The notes under the pieces are model-generated. The model ran no database searches. It was not told where the DNA came from and saw only the letters and a list, made by a program, of their open reading frames with translations. A stretch of 64,000 bases of DNA from Atriophallophorus winterbourni (lineage: Eukaryota > Platyhelminthes > Trematoda > Plagiorchiida > Microphallidae): positions 1 through 64,000 of the forward strand of contig JACCGJ010006071.1 in assembly GCA_013407085.1 (NCBI GenBank), in the 5' to 3' direction. The translations under genes were made by a program, and so were the position numbers. Positions 1 to 12,049 of this stretch are shown here, one piece after another (position 1 is the stretch's first letter; each line of letters starts with the position of its first letter).

Positions 1-817
1 TTGCCAAAAGCCAAGAAATAGCGTGACGTCGCGAAGCTCGTCATATTTTGCAGCCGCTCAAACGTATGCCTCTGTGGTGAGAGAAAATATAAGTTCTGAG
101 ACTACAGCAGGCAACGGGATAGCGTACAAATCTAGCCGGCAGCAACGTACTTTTAAGCAAGCTACCTCTCCTAAGGTGGTAAATAGAGCCAGGACTTCAA
201 GAAAGCGTGCTAACAAAAAGGCGGAATAAATGGCATCCTCTGAGAATGTAGACGTAGATATCCAGTTACCTAGTCCTTCAAAGTAGGGCTTCCTCTTCGA
301 AGGTGGTAAGCGTAGCCAAAACTCCGATAAAACGTACCAAGCACGGTAAAGCCCATACTCAACGGAAGCAACATGGAAATGTTGCTGGCTCACCCGAACT
401 GGAATAGATTATCCAGGAATTAAACGGTTTGCGTAAGCAATTTGAGTCACTGAACGGCAATTCTTATTATTCTTCAAAAACTAGAACCCGAAATGTTCTA
501 GTTTTTAACCGAGCGGAGCCTTTTATTAGGGAATCAAAATGTCGAAGAGATTTTTATCGCAGATGTATCAGCGATCTTATCCGGATGGTAGGTCTGAAGC
601 TTTCTACTCCCACGGTGCGAGTTCACCGTGTAGGGAGATGGATAACCGCCCTAGGCCAATACTGGTAAAATTCAAATACCAGGCGGATCGGGATGCGTTA
701 TTGTCTAGGGCGGAACACATCGCCACAACAACTCTAGAAAATATTCAGGCTAAGCCAGACAACCCTCCATCTCATATTAGACAAAACCCTTCCACTCCAA
801 ATAGGAGAAACCAACGT

Positions 818-821
818 TTAA
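818..821. repeat. TTAA target-site duplication, left
   Basis: TTAA stands directly before the CCCT terminus of the piggyBac element. The matching right copy is 2934-2937. Confidence 0.9.
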
Positions 822-2933
822 CCCTAAACGGACGAATGGGGCAAATTCGGTACACAAAATTTAAAGGTATATGATAGGTTAAATTAGACAGATCACTTTC
901 GTATGCCGGGGTATCGGAATCGGCACACGTTCTGCTCTCGTTTGGTATGCGTTTGAGACGGCTGAGCCATGCGGCGCGCCAGTTGTCAACAAACTTCGGA
1001 AGTGAGGTGACGCTTGTGAAATTTCGCTCCGTGCTTCATTTTTCTGCGTGCAATGGCTGAAAAACCTTGTAAGTATATACATTGATAATTTTTTGCTTCA
1101 TTTATAGACATCTTCTGAACACATTCAACGTATACACGAATGATGAAATATTTTTCTGTGCGAAATATGACTGTCGGAATATATGTCTCAAATATGTGAC
1201 ATCCGGCATGTGAAGCTATACAAGAGCGTGTCCCAAAAATGATACAACCGGCACTTATGTTCCCAAAGAAGAACTGGAAAAATGGTTGGGCCTTGTACTG
1301 TATTTCTCAATATCAAAGTTACCAAATACAAGAATGCACTGGGCCAAGAAGCTCTCTCCTCTCACTGACTATGCAGCTGAGTGCATGTCTCGAGATAGAT
1401 TTGAAGCCATCAAATCAAATCTTCATTTAGCTGATAACACAAACGCTGGCAAACCTGGAGATGCTGATTTTGACCAAATGTTCAAAGTGAAACCTCTAGT
1501 AAACCATCTAAGAACAAAATTTCAAAACCTAACCAAAGAGCAAAATCTCTGCGTTGATGAGCAAATGGTGCCATTCAAAGGCAGATCAAGGCTCAAACAA
1601 TACCTGCCAAATAAACCTAAAAAGTTTGGCTACAAACTTTTCGTACTCGCTGACGATCGTGGGATGATGTGCGATTTCATCCCATATACTGGGAAAATAT
1701 CCCCCGTCGATGATCCCAACGTCCCAAACATCGGTGCTAGCTCAAATATTGTGCTACATCTTGCCAAGACCATTCCTTCCAATGAGAACCATCTTGTATT
1801 TTTTGATAACTGGTTCACCTCTGTGCCCCTTCTGCAATACTTGACAGATGTGGGAATATTTTGTTGCGGCACAGTTAGACTGCCACGATTAGCTGGCTTA
1901 CCAAAAAACATGAAGAATGACAAGCGCCTAATGAAAAAAGGCAGGGGTTCCTTTGAGGAGAAAGAACTGGTGAAGGGACATTCAAGTGTCACCCTGGTTC
2001 GCTGGTACGACAACAAAGTAGTCAATTTGGTGTCTACATTTGCCAGGGCAAATCCTCTATCAACTGTCCGTAGATTTGATAAAACTACAAAGAGGTCCAT
2101 TGAAGTACCTTGCCCTGATATTGTGAAACGATACAATAAGTCAATGGGTGGTGTAGATTTGGCAGACCATCTTCTTTCTTTGTATAGAATAAGCATGAAA
2201 TCAAAGAAAGCTTATCACAGTCTGATCTATCACTTCATTGACATGGCTATAGTTAATTCATGGCTTTGTTATCGTAGAGACTGCAAGAGGCTTTCTCTTC
2301 CAAAAAAAGAAGTGCTCCAGCTTGCTTCCTTCAAACTTGAGGTAGCTTTCACCCTTACCAAAGCAGGTAAAAATTTCCTTGCCTCCTAAACGTGGACGCC
2401 CATCTCTAAGAGGTGAAGCAAAAAGAAGCTGTGGAGCCCCATCCGACGTTGTGAGGTTGGACCAAGTGGCACATGTGCCTTGTGTCGAGAAAAAAAGAAA
2501 CCGATGCAGGTTCAAAAACTATCCTGGAAAGACGAAGATATTATGCGCCTAAATGCAATGTCCACTTATGCTTAGACATGCATAAGAACTGTTTTGCGGC
2601 ATTCCATGGGTTTTGATCGCGATGACTGCATGAAGGAAATACATTATTTTCTATTCAACCTATTTTTCTACCTTGTGTGTGTTTCACATTAAAAATTTAA
2701 TTGAGAAATCTTTTTATAACTTTTATGTCTCATATAGCTGACTACAGCTGGAAATCAATGAAAAAGGTGCCACCACAGGACGATTGTACCGAATTTGTCC
2801 CATTTTTTTATTTTCCGTAATATATATAAAAAACTAAAAATACTTTCTGTCCCCATATAAGGAGAGCAGTTTCATCACAAAAATGCCGGAGAAAAAAAAT
2901 ATTTCGATGTAAAACAATTCAGGCAGTTAAGGG
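822..2933 (+). mobile_element. piggyBac-type DNA transposon inserted in LINE A
   Basis: The 2112-bp element is bounded by TTAA at 818-821 and TTAA at 2934-2937, the target-site duplication used by the piggyBac superfamily. The ends are imperfect terminal inverted repeats: CCCTAAACGGACGAAT on the left, and CCCTTAACTGCCTGAAT on the right read from the other strand. LINE A resumes immediately after the right TTAA. The second LINE A copy has this site uninterrupted at 9301-9304, which confirms both boundaries. Confidence 0.93.
1236..2616 (+). pseudogene. piggyBac transposase (DDE_Tnp_1_7), decayed
   Basis: The main open frame (1286-2389) carries the three acidic catalytic regions of piggyBac transposases in order: CVDEQMVPFKGR, VFFDNWFTS and NKSMGGVDLADHL. 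The same frame extends upstream to about 1236 (TYVPKEELEKWLGLVLY) with no ATG at its start. A stop at 2387 is followed by a +1 shift into KRGRPSLRG (from about 2382). A further shift near 2500 leads to the C-terminal zinc-binding tail (KCNVHLCL..KNCFAAFHGF, stop at 2614-2616). The N-terminal third is not recognisable. At least two frameshifts make this an inactive copy. The catalytic core is otherwise well preserved, so decay may be recent. Confidence 0.93.
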
Positions 2934-2937
2934 TTAA
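2934..2937. repeat. TTAA target-site duplication, right
   Basis: TTAA follows the AGGG terminus and is followed by LINE A sequence (GGACATCTGCTAT). The same LINE sequence, preceded by an unduplicated TTAA, occurs in the inverted copy at 9301-9304. Confidence 0.9.
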
Positions 2938-3270
2938 GGACATCTGCTATACGAAAGCCTGCTGCAAACCGTTAGCGCTAGTGAATCCGTTACCATCTTA
3001 CAGAAAAGCTTATCGCTCACGAGTATGGCTGATTCGGGATATACGAAGTTGACGCGCTTATCGAAATGAAGATGAGCCAAGCAAATTTCTCTAGTTGTTG
3101 CTCTTCGATAGATGCGGCCTCAATCCACCGTCAACGGTCCGTAACATCCATGCAAGAGGTTGTTGAACCAGATCTCCTGCTTCCAGTAGCACGCCAAAAA
3201 ACGTGCACCTCCCTCGGGTGCTTCGACCGAGGGCCAATCAGGGTTAGTTTCAGAAGCACGCAAAACCAGC

Positions 3271-5390
3271 GCCCCAGTGCTGTACGCTAATGTGTGCAGC
3301 ATACGGAATAAGTGGGCTGACCTCTCTCTTCGTGTGGCTGAGTTGCACCCCCGGGTTATAGCGCTTTCTGAGACATGGCTGTCTGCGCTTGACGATGTAC
3401 CAACAAACATCAGCGAGCAGTATCTCGTCATTAGATGCGATAGACCTGGCGACAGGAGAGGCGGTGGCGTTGCACTCCTCCTAGAGTATGGCTTGCACAA
3501 TACAGGAACGGGTATATCCCTAACCAGTGAAAACGTCCAAGTTGTTACGAGTATCCTGACTTGCTACAAGTCAGCCCTCTCAATTGCTTGTGTCTACGTC
3601 ACACCCAGTGCAGCCCAGCAGGAGATTACACAGCTGATTGAGACGCTCGACAGGTTGTTTCAATCAGCTCCCAGCGTACTCATCTTAGGTGATTTTAACC
3701 TCCCGGACATAAATTGGGCCGTCTCTGTAGGTTTAGTCACCAAGCAATCCGAAATGTTTCTCGAATGGCTCCATGATCATGCGCTGCATCAGCATGTGAG
3801 TGATCCTAAGAGGTTTCGTAATGGATGTACTCCATCCACTCTCGACCTAGTATTGTCGTCCCAGCCCGAAGCCGTTAGATTCTTAAAATACCTACCACCG
3901 CTCGGCAAAAGCGATCACGTAATGATAAGCTTCGAAGTGGTACTGCGGTTTCACAAACCTACTGCTCGCCCTAGACGAAATTTTAGGCTTGTAGACTGGG
4001 ATTTTCTTCTACAGACTTCAAAATCTTTCTTTCAGTTCTCTAACGATTTTAATGTAAGTGAAAACTGGGATAGAATTTGTAAGTATCTTAAGGAGTTACA
4101 AGACAAGCACGCTCCGCTGCAAGTCGTTGAAAAGCAACATAGGACGCCCTGGTGGACTCCTCGAGTTCGTCGGTCTACCCGTAAACGAGATCGTTTATGG
4201 CGGCAATATAAGCTATCTCTTACTTCTGGTTCTTGGGTCCGATACAAAACCGCTCGGAACTCTTGTGTTAAAATACAGCGTTTGCTCAAACAGGAGTTTC
4301 AGTTATCCTTAGCTAGGGATGCTAAATCCAATCTCAAAAGATTTTATAGCTACGCTCAATCGAAAGGAAAAACCAGGGAAAACATTGGAGATTTAAATCT
4401 GGAGGACGGAAAAGTAGCCGATACCGACCTGTCTAAGGCGAGTGCCTTCTCTAGGTTCTTCAGTGGCGTTCAAAGACGTGATAATTCTTTAATTGCTCCA
4501 TCTAGCTCGTTAAATCTACTACCTGGCGCTCATGCACTAGATGAGTTGTCCTTCATGGAATCCGAGGTGTATGAAGCACTTATCCATGTTCGCGTCAACA
4601 AAGCTGAGGGACCAGGCGGTATCCACTCGATTATGATAAAGAATCTTGCCCCAGTGCTTACAGAACCCTTATGCAAGCTCTTCAATTCATGCTTGAACAT
4701 GGGAGTGGTTCCTAGTGAGTGGAAAGAAGCTATAATCGTGCCAATACACAAGGGTGGTTGCAGCTCAACTGTTGGTAACTATAGACCTGTCAGCCTGACT
4801 AGCATCGTCTCGAAAGTAATGGAAAAACTGCTGCGTGACAAAATCTGTCAGCATCTTTGTCGGCATTCTCTGTTGAGTGTAACTCAGCATGGTTTTCTTA
4901 AGGGTAGATCCTACCTGAGAAACCTTCTTAGTTTTCTCAATACTGCCACTAAAGGATGGATGAAGGGAAGCCTGCCGAAGCCCTCTACCTAGACTTCAGC
5001 AAGGCTTTTGATTCCGTGAACCACCGCCTTCTAGAGATTAAGCTAGCAGCAAAAGGCATTCGGGGTAGTCTACTTGCTTGGATAAAGGCCTTCCTAACAG
5101 TAGGACATTCCGAGTTAGGGTAGGATCTACGCTGTCGAATGAAACCGACGTGATCAGTGGTGTACCCCAAGGTTCGGTACTTGGTCCTCTTCTATTCCTG
5201 ATTTTCATCGATGACTTGTCCTCTGCATCGAAGTGCCCATGCTTCATTTTTGCGGATGATGTGAAATTCATCGGATCAACAGACGAAGATACCTTGATGC
5301 ACGACCTTGAACGGGTCATAAACTGGTAACACCAGTGGGACCTCCCACTGAACCTTAATAAGAGCCAACTCTTGTCAGCACTGGTTGATA
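3271..5390 (+). pseudogene. LINE ORF2: AP-like endonuclease plus reverse transcriptase, frameshifted
   Basis: The longest open stretch (3277-4992, 571 codons) begins at the conserved endonuclease start (LYANVCSIRNK). It carries SETWL (about residue 31), LGDFNLPDINW (about 137) and SDHV (about 212) of the apurinic-like endonuclease, then NYRPVSLTS of the RT. A frameshift near 4970 moves the reading to FSKAFDSVNHRLL. A second shift near 5090 leads to GVPQGSVLGPLLFLIF and the catalytic FADDVKF box near 5250. The frame stops at 5327 and the homology ends at about NLNKSQLL, so thumb and C terminus are missing. This is a dead copy. Domain order and motifs fit the CR1 clade; the exact family cannot be named without a search. 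Confidence 0.88.
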
Positions 5391-5396
5391 AGATTT

Positions 5397-7030
5397 CAGT
5401 TCAGTTCAGTTCAGTTTGTCTATTTGAAATCATTGATGATCGCAACCTAAGAGATTATCCGGGTTGTATTTAGGAAGTACCGCGTTATAACCGATGCTGG
5501 AAAAAGAAAAAGCAGTTTCTCTTCACCAACACGGTAAGAGGTCAGTCGAAGTAGCATCGTGTATAATAAAAAATAAAAAACACGGAGAACTCTAGCCCTC
5601 AATTTATTTACGGCAACTAAACCAGAAGGGATAAAATCTCTTTTAGGCTCCATCACGGTAATAGACATGGGTGACGTCTGCTGACAAGGCAAACCCTGGG
5701 AATAGAGGACCACCACTATATCACTCCAGGGATCAAGTCCATCCGTCTCAACAAATGCTGATCCAACGCGCTTTTGAATTGCTGTTCAGAAGGTAGAGAC
5801 AGGAGTTTTTTAGTAGAGAGTTCCAAGTGTTCACCACCCGCGTGGATAGCGTGCTCGCATTACTCAGCATCAGCCTTTTAGTGTTCTGCAACTCAAAGTC
5901 ATGTCCCCGAGTCTTCGATTCACCTACTAATCAGAAGTACTGGTGGAACTTGTCTCCATATTGACCGAAAAATACGGCGTGTCGGGAGCAGGTCATATCT
6001 TTCCCTTTTGAAGTTCTAGTGGGTAGAGTTTCCGCAAGCTCCTCGTACGCGAGTTGGCTCATTCCACAAACCATCTTAGCGCCCCTCCTTTGTAAGCTCT
6101 CCAGGGAGTCGCATTCGATTTTAGACTGAGGAAGTGCGACAGGTAGCCCATATTCCAACAGATGACGAATGTACGCAGAGAAAAGTGTTTGGAACATTTG
6201 CGGGGTAATTGACGCAAATGAACGCCGAATTACCCAGAGCATCCTGGTTCTCCGATGCCTATTCTCTGGCAAGTGTCAGCATTCGACTTCAAGGAATCCA
6301 TAACCCGAATCCCTAAGTCTTTTTCTACCGTCACCGCTCTAATACTTTTACCTCCAAAAAAGTATTTACCACCAGTGCCATCGGAATTTATGCGCATGAC
6401 CACTGTCTTGTCCTCATTTATAGGCAGTGACTAGCGGTGTCCAGCTGACTAAGTAATCAACTGCTTGTTTCAGATGCTTGTGGCCATCGCAGGAACTTAC
6501 CGAGACCCACAGTTTCAGATCATTCGCGAATAAAAGACAATCGATCGCTACCGAGTCCGGAATATCATTCACGAATATTTTGAATAACAATGAGCCAATT
6601 ACAGATCCCTGCGGCACTCCTGCCTGCTATCATCTCTGAAGACAAAACTCCATTCACCTCTACACGGTTTGACCGCCCTGAGATGAATGGCTCAATCCAA
6701 TTAAGTAGACAACCTTGAATACCCAAACCCTCCAGCTTAACGATCGGCGGTGGGGCACACGGTCGAACGCCTTACTGAATTCGATAAAAATGACATCGAC
6801 CGCCTGACCATAATCAGTCAATGCACACCAAATTTCTCGCGCCAGGAGCAGATTCCTTCGCATGAGCGATTTTTGGTGAATCCATGTTGTTGTGGACATT
6901 AACGATCACAATCCAAAAAATTGCTTTGTTTTCCTTTTGATCAGCTTCTCTAAAATTTTACCGATCACAGAAGTCAATGTGACCGGCCTGTAATTAGCGA
7001 AACTACTAGGGTCCCCACCAGACAATAACG
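5397..7030 (-). mobile_element. CR1-like LINE (family B), 5'-truncated, with (CTGAA)n tail
   Basis: Read on the - strand, RT fragments appear in order: SFANYRPVTLTSVIGKILEKL (about 7000-6945), IEFSKAFDRVPH (about 6780), PQGSVIGSLLFKIFVNDI (6617-6560), FANDLKLW (a changed FADD box, about 6530), and the C-terminal region SLESLQRRGAKMVCGMS (about 6080). A 3' UTR follows to 5418, and the element ends in (CTGAA)n at 5417-5397. Several frame breaks make it inactive. The tail directly abuts the broken end of LINE A copy 1, so this element probably inserted into it or replaced its end. A second copy of the same 3' end starts at 9596. Confidence 0.8.
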
Positions 7031-7694
7031 AATACTTCGCTTTGGGATTTAAAGCAAAGCGAAGTTGCGAAGCGAGGCGAATATTGGACTGTGACCAGTC
7101 TTAGTCCCAGTCTCAACCAACCTAAGTTCCTCCCTGTGTCAAGGAGATGAATGAGTGAATGGCGTCTCCCCTGGAAAAGGAGGACATCGATGTGCTCCAG
7201 TATGGAAGATGAAGGCCAAGATGCTCCCTCTACTTGCCAAAGTCGTTCAATATGTTGTTTTAAAGTTAAAGGTCACTTATTCTCCGTTGGATTATAATTT
7301 ATTCTCGTTATTCGCCATACTTCGCTATAATATTAGCTAAACTTCGCCATACTGCGATATTATTCGCTATACTTCGATATATTATTTTCTATTCTTAGAT
7401 GTAGTTCTTCCATGGTCAAAAATAATTTATTTCGGAATTCGTTTTATTTCAGAAAAGAACGGCGAATTTAAACGAATATTAGCAAATTATAGCAATTTAT
7501 AGCAATTTTTTTTCGAAAACGAAGTTTTTGGTGGACATCGAAGTTGAGCGAAGATTATTCGCTAAAATTCGTTATGGCGAAGTGCGAAGCTTCGCCATTG
7601 CGAAGTGCACTTCGGATATTCGCTTTGATACTATTCGCCATTGTGAAGGGCAGGGTGGATACCATCTGGTGCCTCAGCTATGTTGACGAAAAAA
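7031..7694. other. No gene; dense GCGAAG/CTTCGC motifs
   Basis: This stretch lies between two LINE copies. Its ends are rich in short alternating motifs on both strands (GCGAAG, CTTCGC, TTCGCTAT), especially at 7035-7090, 7315-7380 and 7545-7645. The middle is AT-rich. No coding sequence was recognised. The inverted motifs suggest a foldback or MITE-like element, but no clean terminal repeat pair was found. Confidence 0.35.
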
Positions 7695-9595
7695 GGATAG
7701 GTGCTTCATACACCTCGGATTCCATGAAGGACAACTCATATAGTGCAGGAGAATCAGGTAGTATATTAAACGAGCTAGACGGAGCATTTAAAGAATAATC
7801 ACGTCTCTGAACGCCATTGAAGAACCTGGAGAAAACAGTGGCCTTAGACAGGTCGGTAACGGCTACTTTTCCGTCCTCCAGATTTAAATCTCCAATGCTT
7901 TGCCTCGTTTTTCCTTTCGATTGAGCGTCGCTATAAAATCCTTTGGGATTAGATTTAGCGCCCCTGGTTAAGGATAACTCAAATTCCTGTTTGAGCAAAC
8001 GCTCTATTTTAACATAAGCGTTCCGAGCGGTTTTGTATCGGACCCAAGAACCAGAAGTGAGAGATAGCTTATATTGCAGCAATAAGCGATCTGGTTCACG
8101 GGTAGACCGACGAACACGAGGAGTCCACCAAAGCGGCTCATGATGCTTTTTCACGACTGGCAGCGGAGCGTGCTTGCCTTGCAACTCCTTTAGAAAAACT
8201 TAAAAATTCTATCCCAGTTGCCACTAACAATAAAATAGTTAGAGAACTGAGAGAAAGATTTTGAAGTCTGTAGAAGAAAATCCCAGTCTACAAGCTTAAT
8301 ATTGCCTCTTCAACGAGGTTTGTGAAACGACAGCACCAATAGAAGCTTATGTTATATATTTTTAAAATCTAACGGCTTCGGGCTGGGACGACAATACCAA
8401 GTCGAGAGTGGATGGAGTACATCCATTATGAAACCTTGTAGGATCAATAACATGCTGATGCAACGCATGATCATGGAGCCATTCGATAAGCATTTTGGAT
8501 TGCATGGTGACTAAACCGACAGAGACGGCCCAATTTATGTCTGGAAGGTTGAAATCACCTAAGATAAGTACGCTGGGAGCTGATTGAAACAACCTGTTGA
8601 GCGTCTTAATCAGCTGTGTAATCTCATGCTGGGCTGCACTGGGTGTGACGTAGACACAAGCAATTGCGAGGGCTGAATTGTAGCAAGTCAGAATACACGT
8701 AAAAACTTCGACGTTTTTACTGGTTAGGGTTATACCCGTTCCCGTATTGTGCAAGGCATACTCTAGGAGGAATGCAACGTCACCGCCCCTCCTGTCGCCA
8801 GGTCTATCGCATCTAATGACGAGATACTGCTCACGGATGTTTATTGGTACATCATCAAGCGCGGGCAGTTAGGTCTCAGAAAGCGCTATAACCCTGGGGT
8901 GCAACTCAGCCACACAAAGAGAGGGGTTAGCCCACTTATTCATTATGCTGCACACATCAGCGTACAGAACTGGGGCGCTGGTTTTGAGTGCTTCTGAAAC
9001 TAAACCTGCTTTGCCCTCGGTCAAAGCACCTGAGGGAGTTGCACGTTTTTTGGCGTGCTAATTAAAGCAGTATTTTCGGTTCAACAGCCTCTTGCATGGA
9101 CCGTTGTCTGAGGATTGAGGCCGCATCTAAGGAAGAGCAACAACGAGAGACATTCGCTTGGCTTCTATCTTCATTTTCGATAAGCCATTCAACGTCGTGT
9201 AATCCGGGCATCAAGACTCATGGCGATGAGCTTTTCTGTAAGATGGTAATGGATTCACTAGAGCGTCGGTTGGCATCAGGCTTACGAATAGCAGATGTCC
9301 TTAAAGCGAGGTTTATCCTATTTAAAGCGAAAGGGATTTTTCTAATATGAGAAAAAGGGTTTTCCGCCTAACCTGAAGCTCGTTTAGAGTTGTTTTGGTA
9401 ATGTATTCAGCCCTAGACAATTACGCATCCCGATCCACCGGGTATTTGAATTCTACCAGTATTGGCCTAGGGCGGTTATCCATCTTCAATTTTCCTACAC
9501 GGTGAACTCGCACCGCGGGAGTAGAAAGCCCCTGACCTACCATCCGGATAAGATTGCTGATACATCTGCTATCAAAATCTCTTCAACTCTTCAGT
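7695..9595 (-). mobile_element. CR1-like LINE (family A, copy 2), inverted and truncated at both ends
   Basis: On the - strand this is the same LINE as 1-5396. ORF1 remnants lie at 9595-9300, the endonuclease at about 8980-8360 (including LGDFNLPDINW near 8560), and the linker to RT at 8184-7695. The piggyBac insertion is absent: the LINE sequence runs straight through TTAA at 9301-9304. The 5' side ends at a (TTCAG)n tract that belongs to another LINE. The RT palm is missing. Frame breaks and stops make it inactive. Confidence 0.85.
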
Positions 9596-10297
9596 TCAGT
9601 TCAGTTCAGTTGGCACAGGGCTGTAAATGGCTGATAAGCCAATCGAGCGTCCAAAATTTCTGTCGGTGGAAAGCTTCAAAGGAGCGCCAACCACTGTCTC
9701 AGTTGGTTCATTATTCGCTGGTATCCTCTTTGTATGCGATGATACGTCCGGTGTTTTCCAGGCCGTCCTTCGGTCCTAGAATTTGTAGCTGCGGCTGAGA
9801 AAACGGAAATGGTTTCTTTTCACCAAGCCGGTGAGAGGTTAGCTATAAAAAAATGTTGCGTACATTTAAAACATGACATTTAAAACGAGGAATTATATAA
9901 CAGGATTTTTCAAATCGTGGTAAAGACTTTATAAATTCAAAATGAACAAAAAATGGGCAATTCTGTCGACAGACGACCTGTATATTCACGTAAAAATGTC
10001 TGGGAACAGCTCACCCTACAATGTATATAAATCCCTTTTGAATGCACCTACTGATGTGCAAGCGAATAGTTCCTCAGCCAGCTTGTTCAAGAAGCTTACC
10101 ACTCTTTCAGTAAAAAGGTGTTGCCTAAGATTTAGACGGCTTTGGTTTTCACGAGCTTTCATGTATGTCCTCTTGTTGAAGTGTTGATCTCTCGTGAGAA
10201 CATGATTTGACAACCCTTGTCGCCTAAACCATTCAGGATTTTGAAAGTTTATATTATGTCACCACGTAGATTCCGACGCCGTAGGGAGAAGAGACGT
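9596..10297 (-). mobile_element. CR1-like LINE 3' fragment with (CTGAA)n tail
   Basis: The (TTCAG)n run at 9596-9612 is the 3' tail read backwards. The 3' UTR covers 9613-10010. At 10213-10016 the - strand encodes the RT C terminus (FNKRTYMKARENQ, then RVVSFLNKLAEELF), which matches the end of CR1 proteins. The 3' UTR at 9672-10005 is repeated in direct orientation at 10298-10632. Confidence 0.75.
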
Positions 10298-11530
10298 TAA
10301 GCTTCAACGGAGCGCACACCACTGCCAAAGTTGGTTCATTCTTCGATGGTCTCCTCATCGTATTCGATGATACGTCTGGTGTTTTCTAGGGCGTCCATCA
10401 GTCCCAGTATTTGTAGCTTCGATTGAGAAAACGAAAAAGGTTTTCCTTCATCAAGCCAGTGAGACGTTAGCCATGGAAAATTAGTGATTACATTTAAAAA
10501 ATGACATTTAAAACTAGGTATTATATAACTGGATTTTTACTTTAAATCGTGGTAAAGACCGTATAAATTTAAAATGAACCAAAATTGGCCAATTCTGTCC
10601 CCAGGCGACCACTATATTCATGGAAAAAAGTCTCGGAAAAGGTGAGGGAGTTAATGTATGTTGTATATCCAATGAAATGAAAAGACGTTGGACAGCAGTT
10701 ATTTTCAACAAAAATGAAAAACAATGGAAAAAATCGCTTTTTTGTGTTCAAAAATTATCTAGTCAATATTTTTATTGTTTTTGACAATAAATAGGGATGG
10801 ATTTAAGCTCAAGGTTAATGCTACGAAAAGAACACCTGCAAACGTTGGTCCAGACCATGTTTGAATGCATTTACTGAAGTTGCTGAGATTCGTTCTGCGT
10901 GGAGTGAGTTCCACGCGTTCACTACACGGATGCCAAAGGAGTGCACTTTCCTGAATACTCCCCTAATTGCTATACAACATTAGGTAGTTCACCATTTTTA
11001 GTGTTGTCCGGTAAATAAAGTATATGCTAGAGCTCTGTTTTTTAAATACGCATCTCTTTTTTAACTGGCCTCTTACCGTACTGGTGAAGAGAAATTTATT
11101 TTCTTTTTTCCAGCATTATTCATAACGAGGTTCTTCCTAACTACAACCCGGATTATCTCTTGACTGAATTCCAGCCTGGTGTGCAGGTTACTTAGCTTAA
11201 GATTGTGCCTTCGAGTACTAACCAAAGGAGTGAACAGAATTAAATCATCGAATTCGAGACAGCCTAATAATTTGACAAATATAAAGGCCTCTATAAGATT
11301 CCCATTAACTGCCACCTCCTAAGCGAGATAAGTGCTAATGCAAATAGACGATCGTCATAGTTGGTAAATGCTAACCCACGTTCATGCGAGTGGCCAGCCT
11401 TTTCTAGCTACACTATATCCTTCTGAGAACAGGGTCTTCAAGCCTGGATACAGTATTATAGATGTGGCCATACTATTGCCTTGTCGAAAAGCAACAACAC
11501 CTCCGTTCAACTTCAAGTTGCACAGGGCTG
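10298..11530 (-). mobile_element. CR1-like LINE 3' portion, second copy
   Basis: The 3' UTR (10298-10632) duplicates 9672-10005. Upstream on the - strand lie RT C-terminal pieces: VFRKVHSFGIRVVNAWNSL (about 10960-10900), GNLIEAFIFVKLLG with the region behind it (11315-11073), and YCIQAWRPCSQKDIV (about 11460-11410). Frames are broken. 10633-10800 is AT-rich and holds no recognised coding sequence. Confidence 0.75.
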
Positions 11531-11760
11531 TAAGTGGCTGAAGCTAAAAGTTCAATGATTCAATAATTATAATAATAACCAAATGGTATAGTTTCTTTAA
11601 GTATACTTCACGCAGGACCGCAAGTGGCTAAAAAGCCAATCGATCGTCCAAATGTTTGAGCGGAAAGCTACCAAGCAAACACATCTGCCAGAAAAATTTT
11701 ATCATTTTTCCGTTTGAAATCTTCGATGATCTCGACAATACAATTTTATCCGAACTGTCT
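11515..11760. repeat. Further LINE 3'-UTR fragments
   Basis: Two short stretches (GCACAGGGCTGTAAGTGGCT at about 11519 and a related one at about 11607) match the 3' UTR that follows the (TTCAG)n tail at 9613. They are probably additional truncated copies. 11761-11871 holds nothing recognisable. Confidence 0.5.
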
Positions 11761-11871
11761 TTACGTATAACAGATGATTAAAAACGAAAAGGCTGCATCT
11801 TTCAACAGCACGATAGAAGGTGAACAAAATAAGGATTGTGCATAAACCTTTAATGCTGGATTATATGATGG

Positions 11872-12030
11872 TGATTGTTCAAATGACAATCAATAGAACT
11901 GTTATTCATATTCTCGTTGTTTAACTTATATACATTAATATATACCGCGGGATTCGATTACTGAGGGTGGTTTATTCTCACTTTTATTCTTGCGTTTGTA
12001 GTTTCATTAAATTCAATACAATACATTAAA
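11872..12030 (+). repeat. 5' LTR of Ty3/gypsy element 1
   Basis: The sequence starts TGATTGTTCAAATGACAATC and matches, over its length, a same-strand copy at 33310-33470 (TGATTATTCGAATGACAATC). It lies directly before the gag region. The right boundary near TTGGCGTCG (12031) is inferred; that motif could be the primer-binding site, but the tRNA was not identified. Confidence 0.65.
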
Positions 12031-12049
12031 ATTGGCGTCGCAATCAGCT

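Larger units (their letters stand above)
1..5396 (+). mobile_element. CR1-like LINE (family A, copy 1), split by piggyBac
   Basis: This is a non-LTR retrotransposon with remnants of an RNA-binding ORF1 (1-821) and an endonuclease/reverse-transcriptase ORF2 (about 3271-5390). ORF1 shows VRVHRVG near 625-645 and then, in another frame, MDNRPRPILVKF, a pattern typical of CR1-clade ORF1 proteins. The element is interrupted at 818-821 by a piggyBac transposon. Its 3' part is lost, because a (TTCAG)n tail of another LINE begins at 5397. A second copy lies inverted at 7695-9595. The window starts inside the element, so its 5' end is not visible. Confidence 0.85.

Noticed and set aside
1630..2196. 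188-codon frame opposite the piggyBac transposase
   Set aside because: Antisense shadow; the + strand has the three catalytic regions.
12031..12048. Primer-binding site of the gypsy element
   Set aside because: TTGGCGTCG lies at the right place, but no tRNA 3' end could be matched with confidence by eye.
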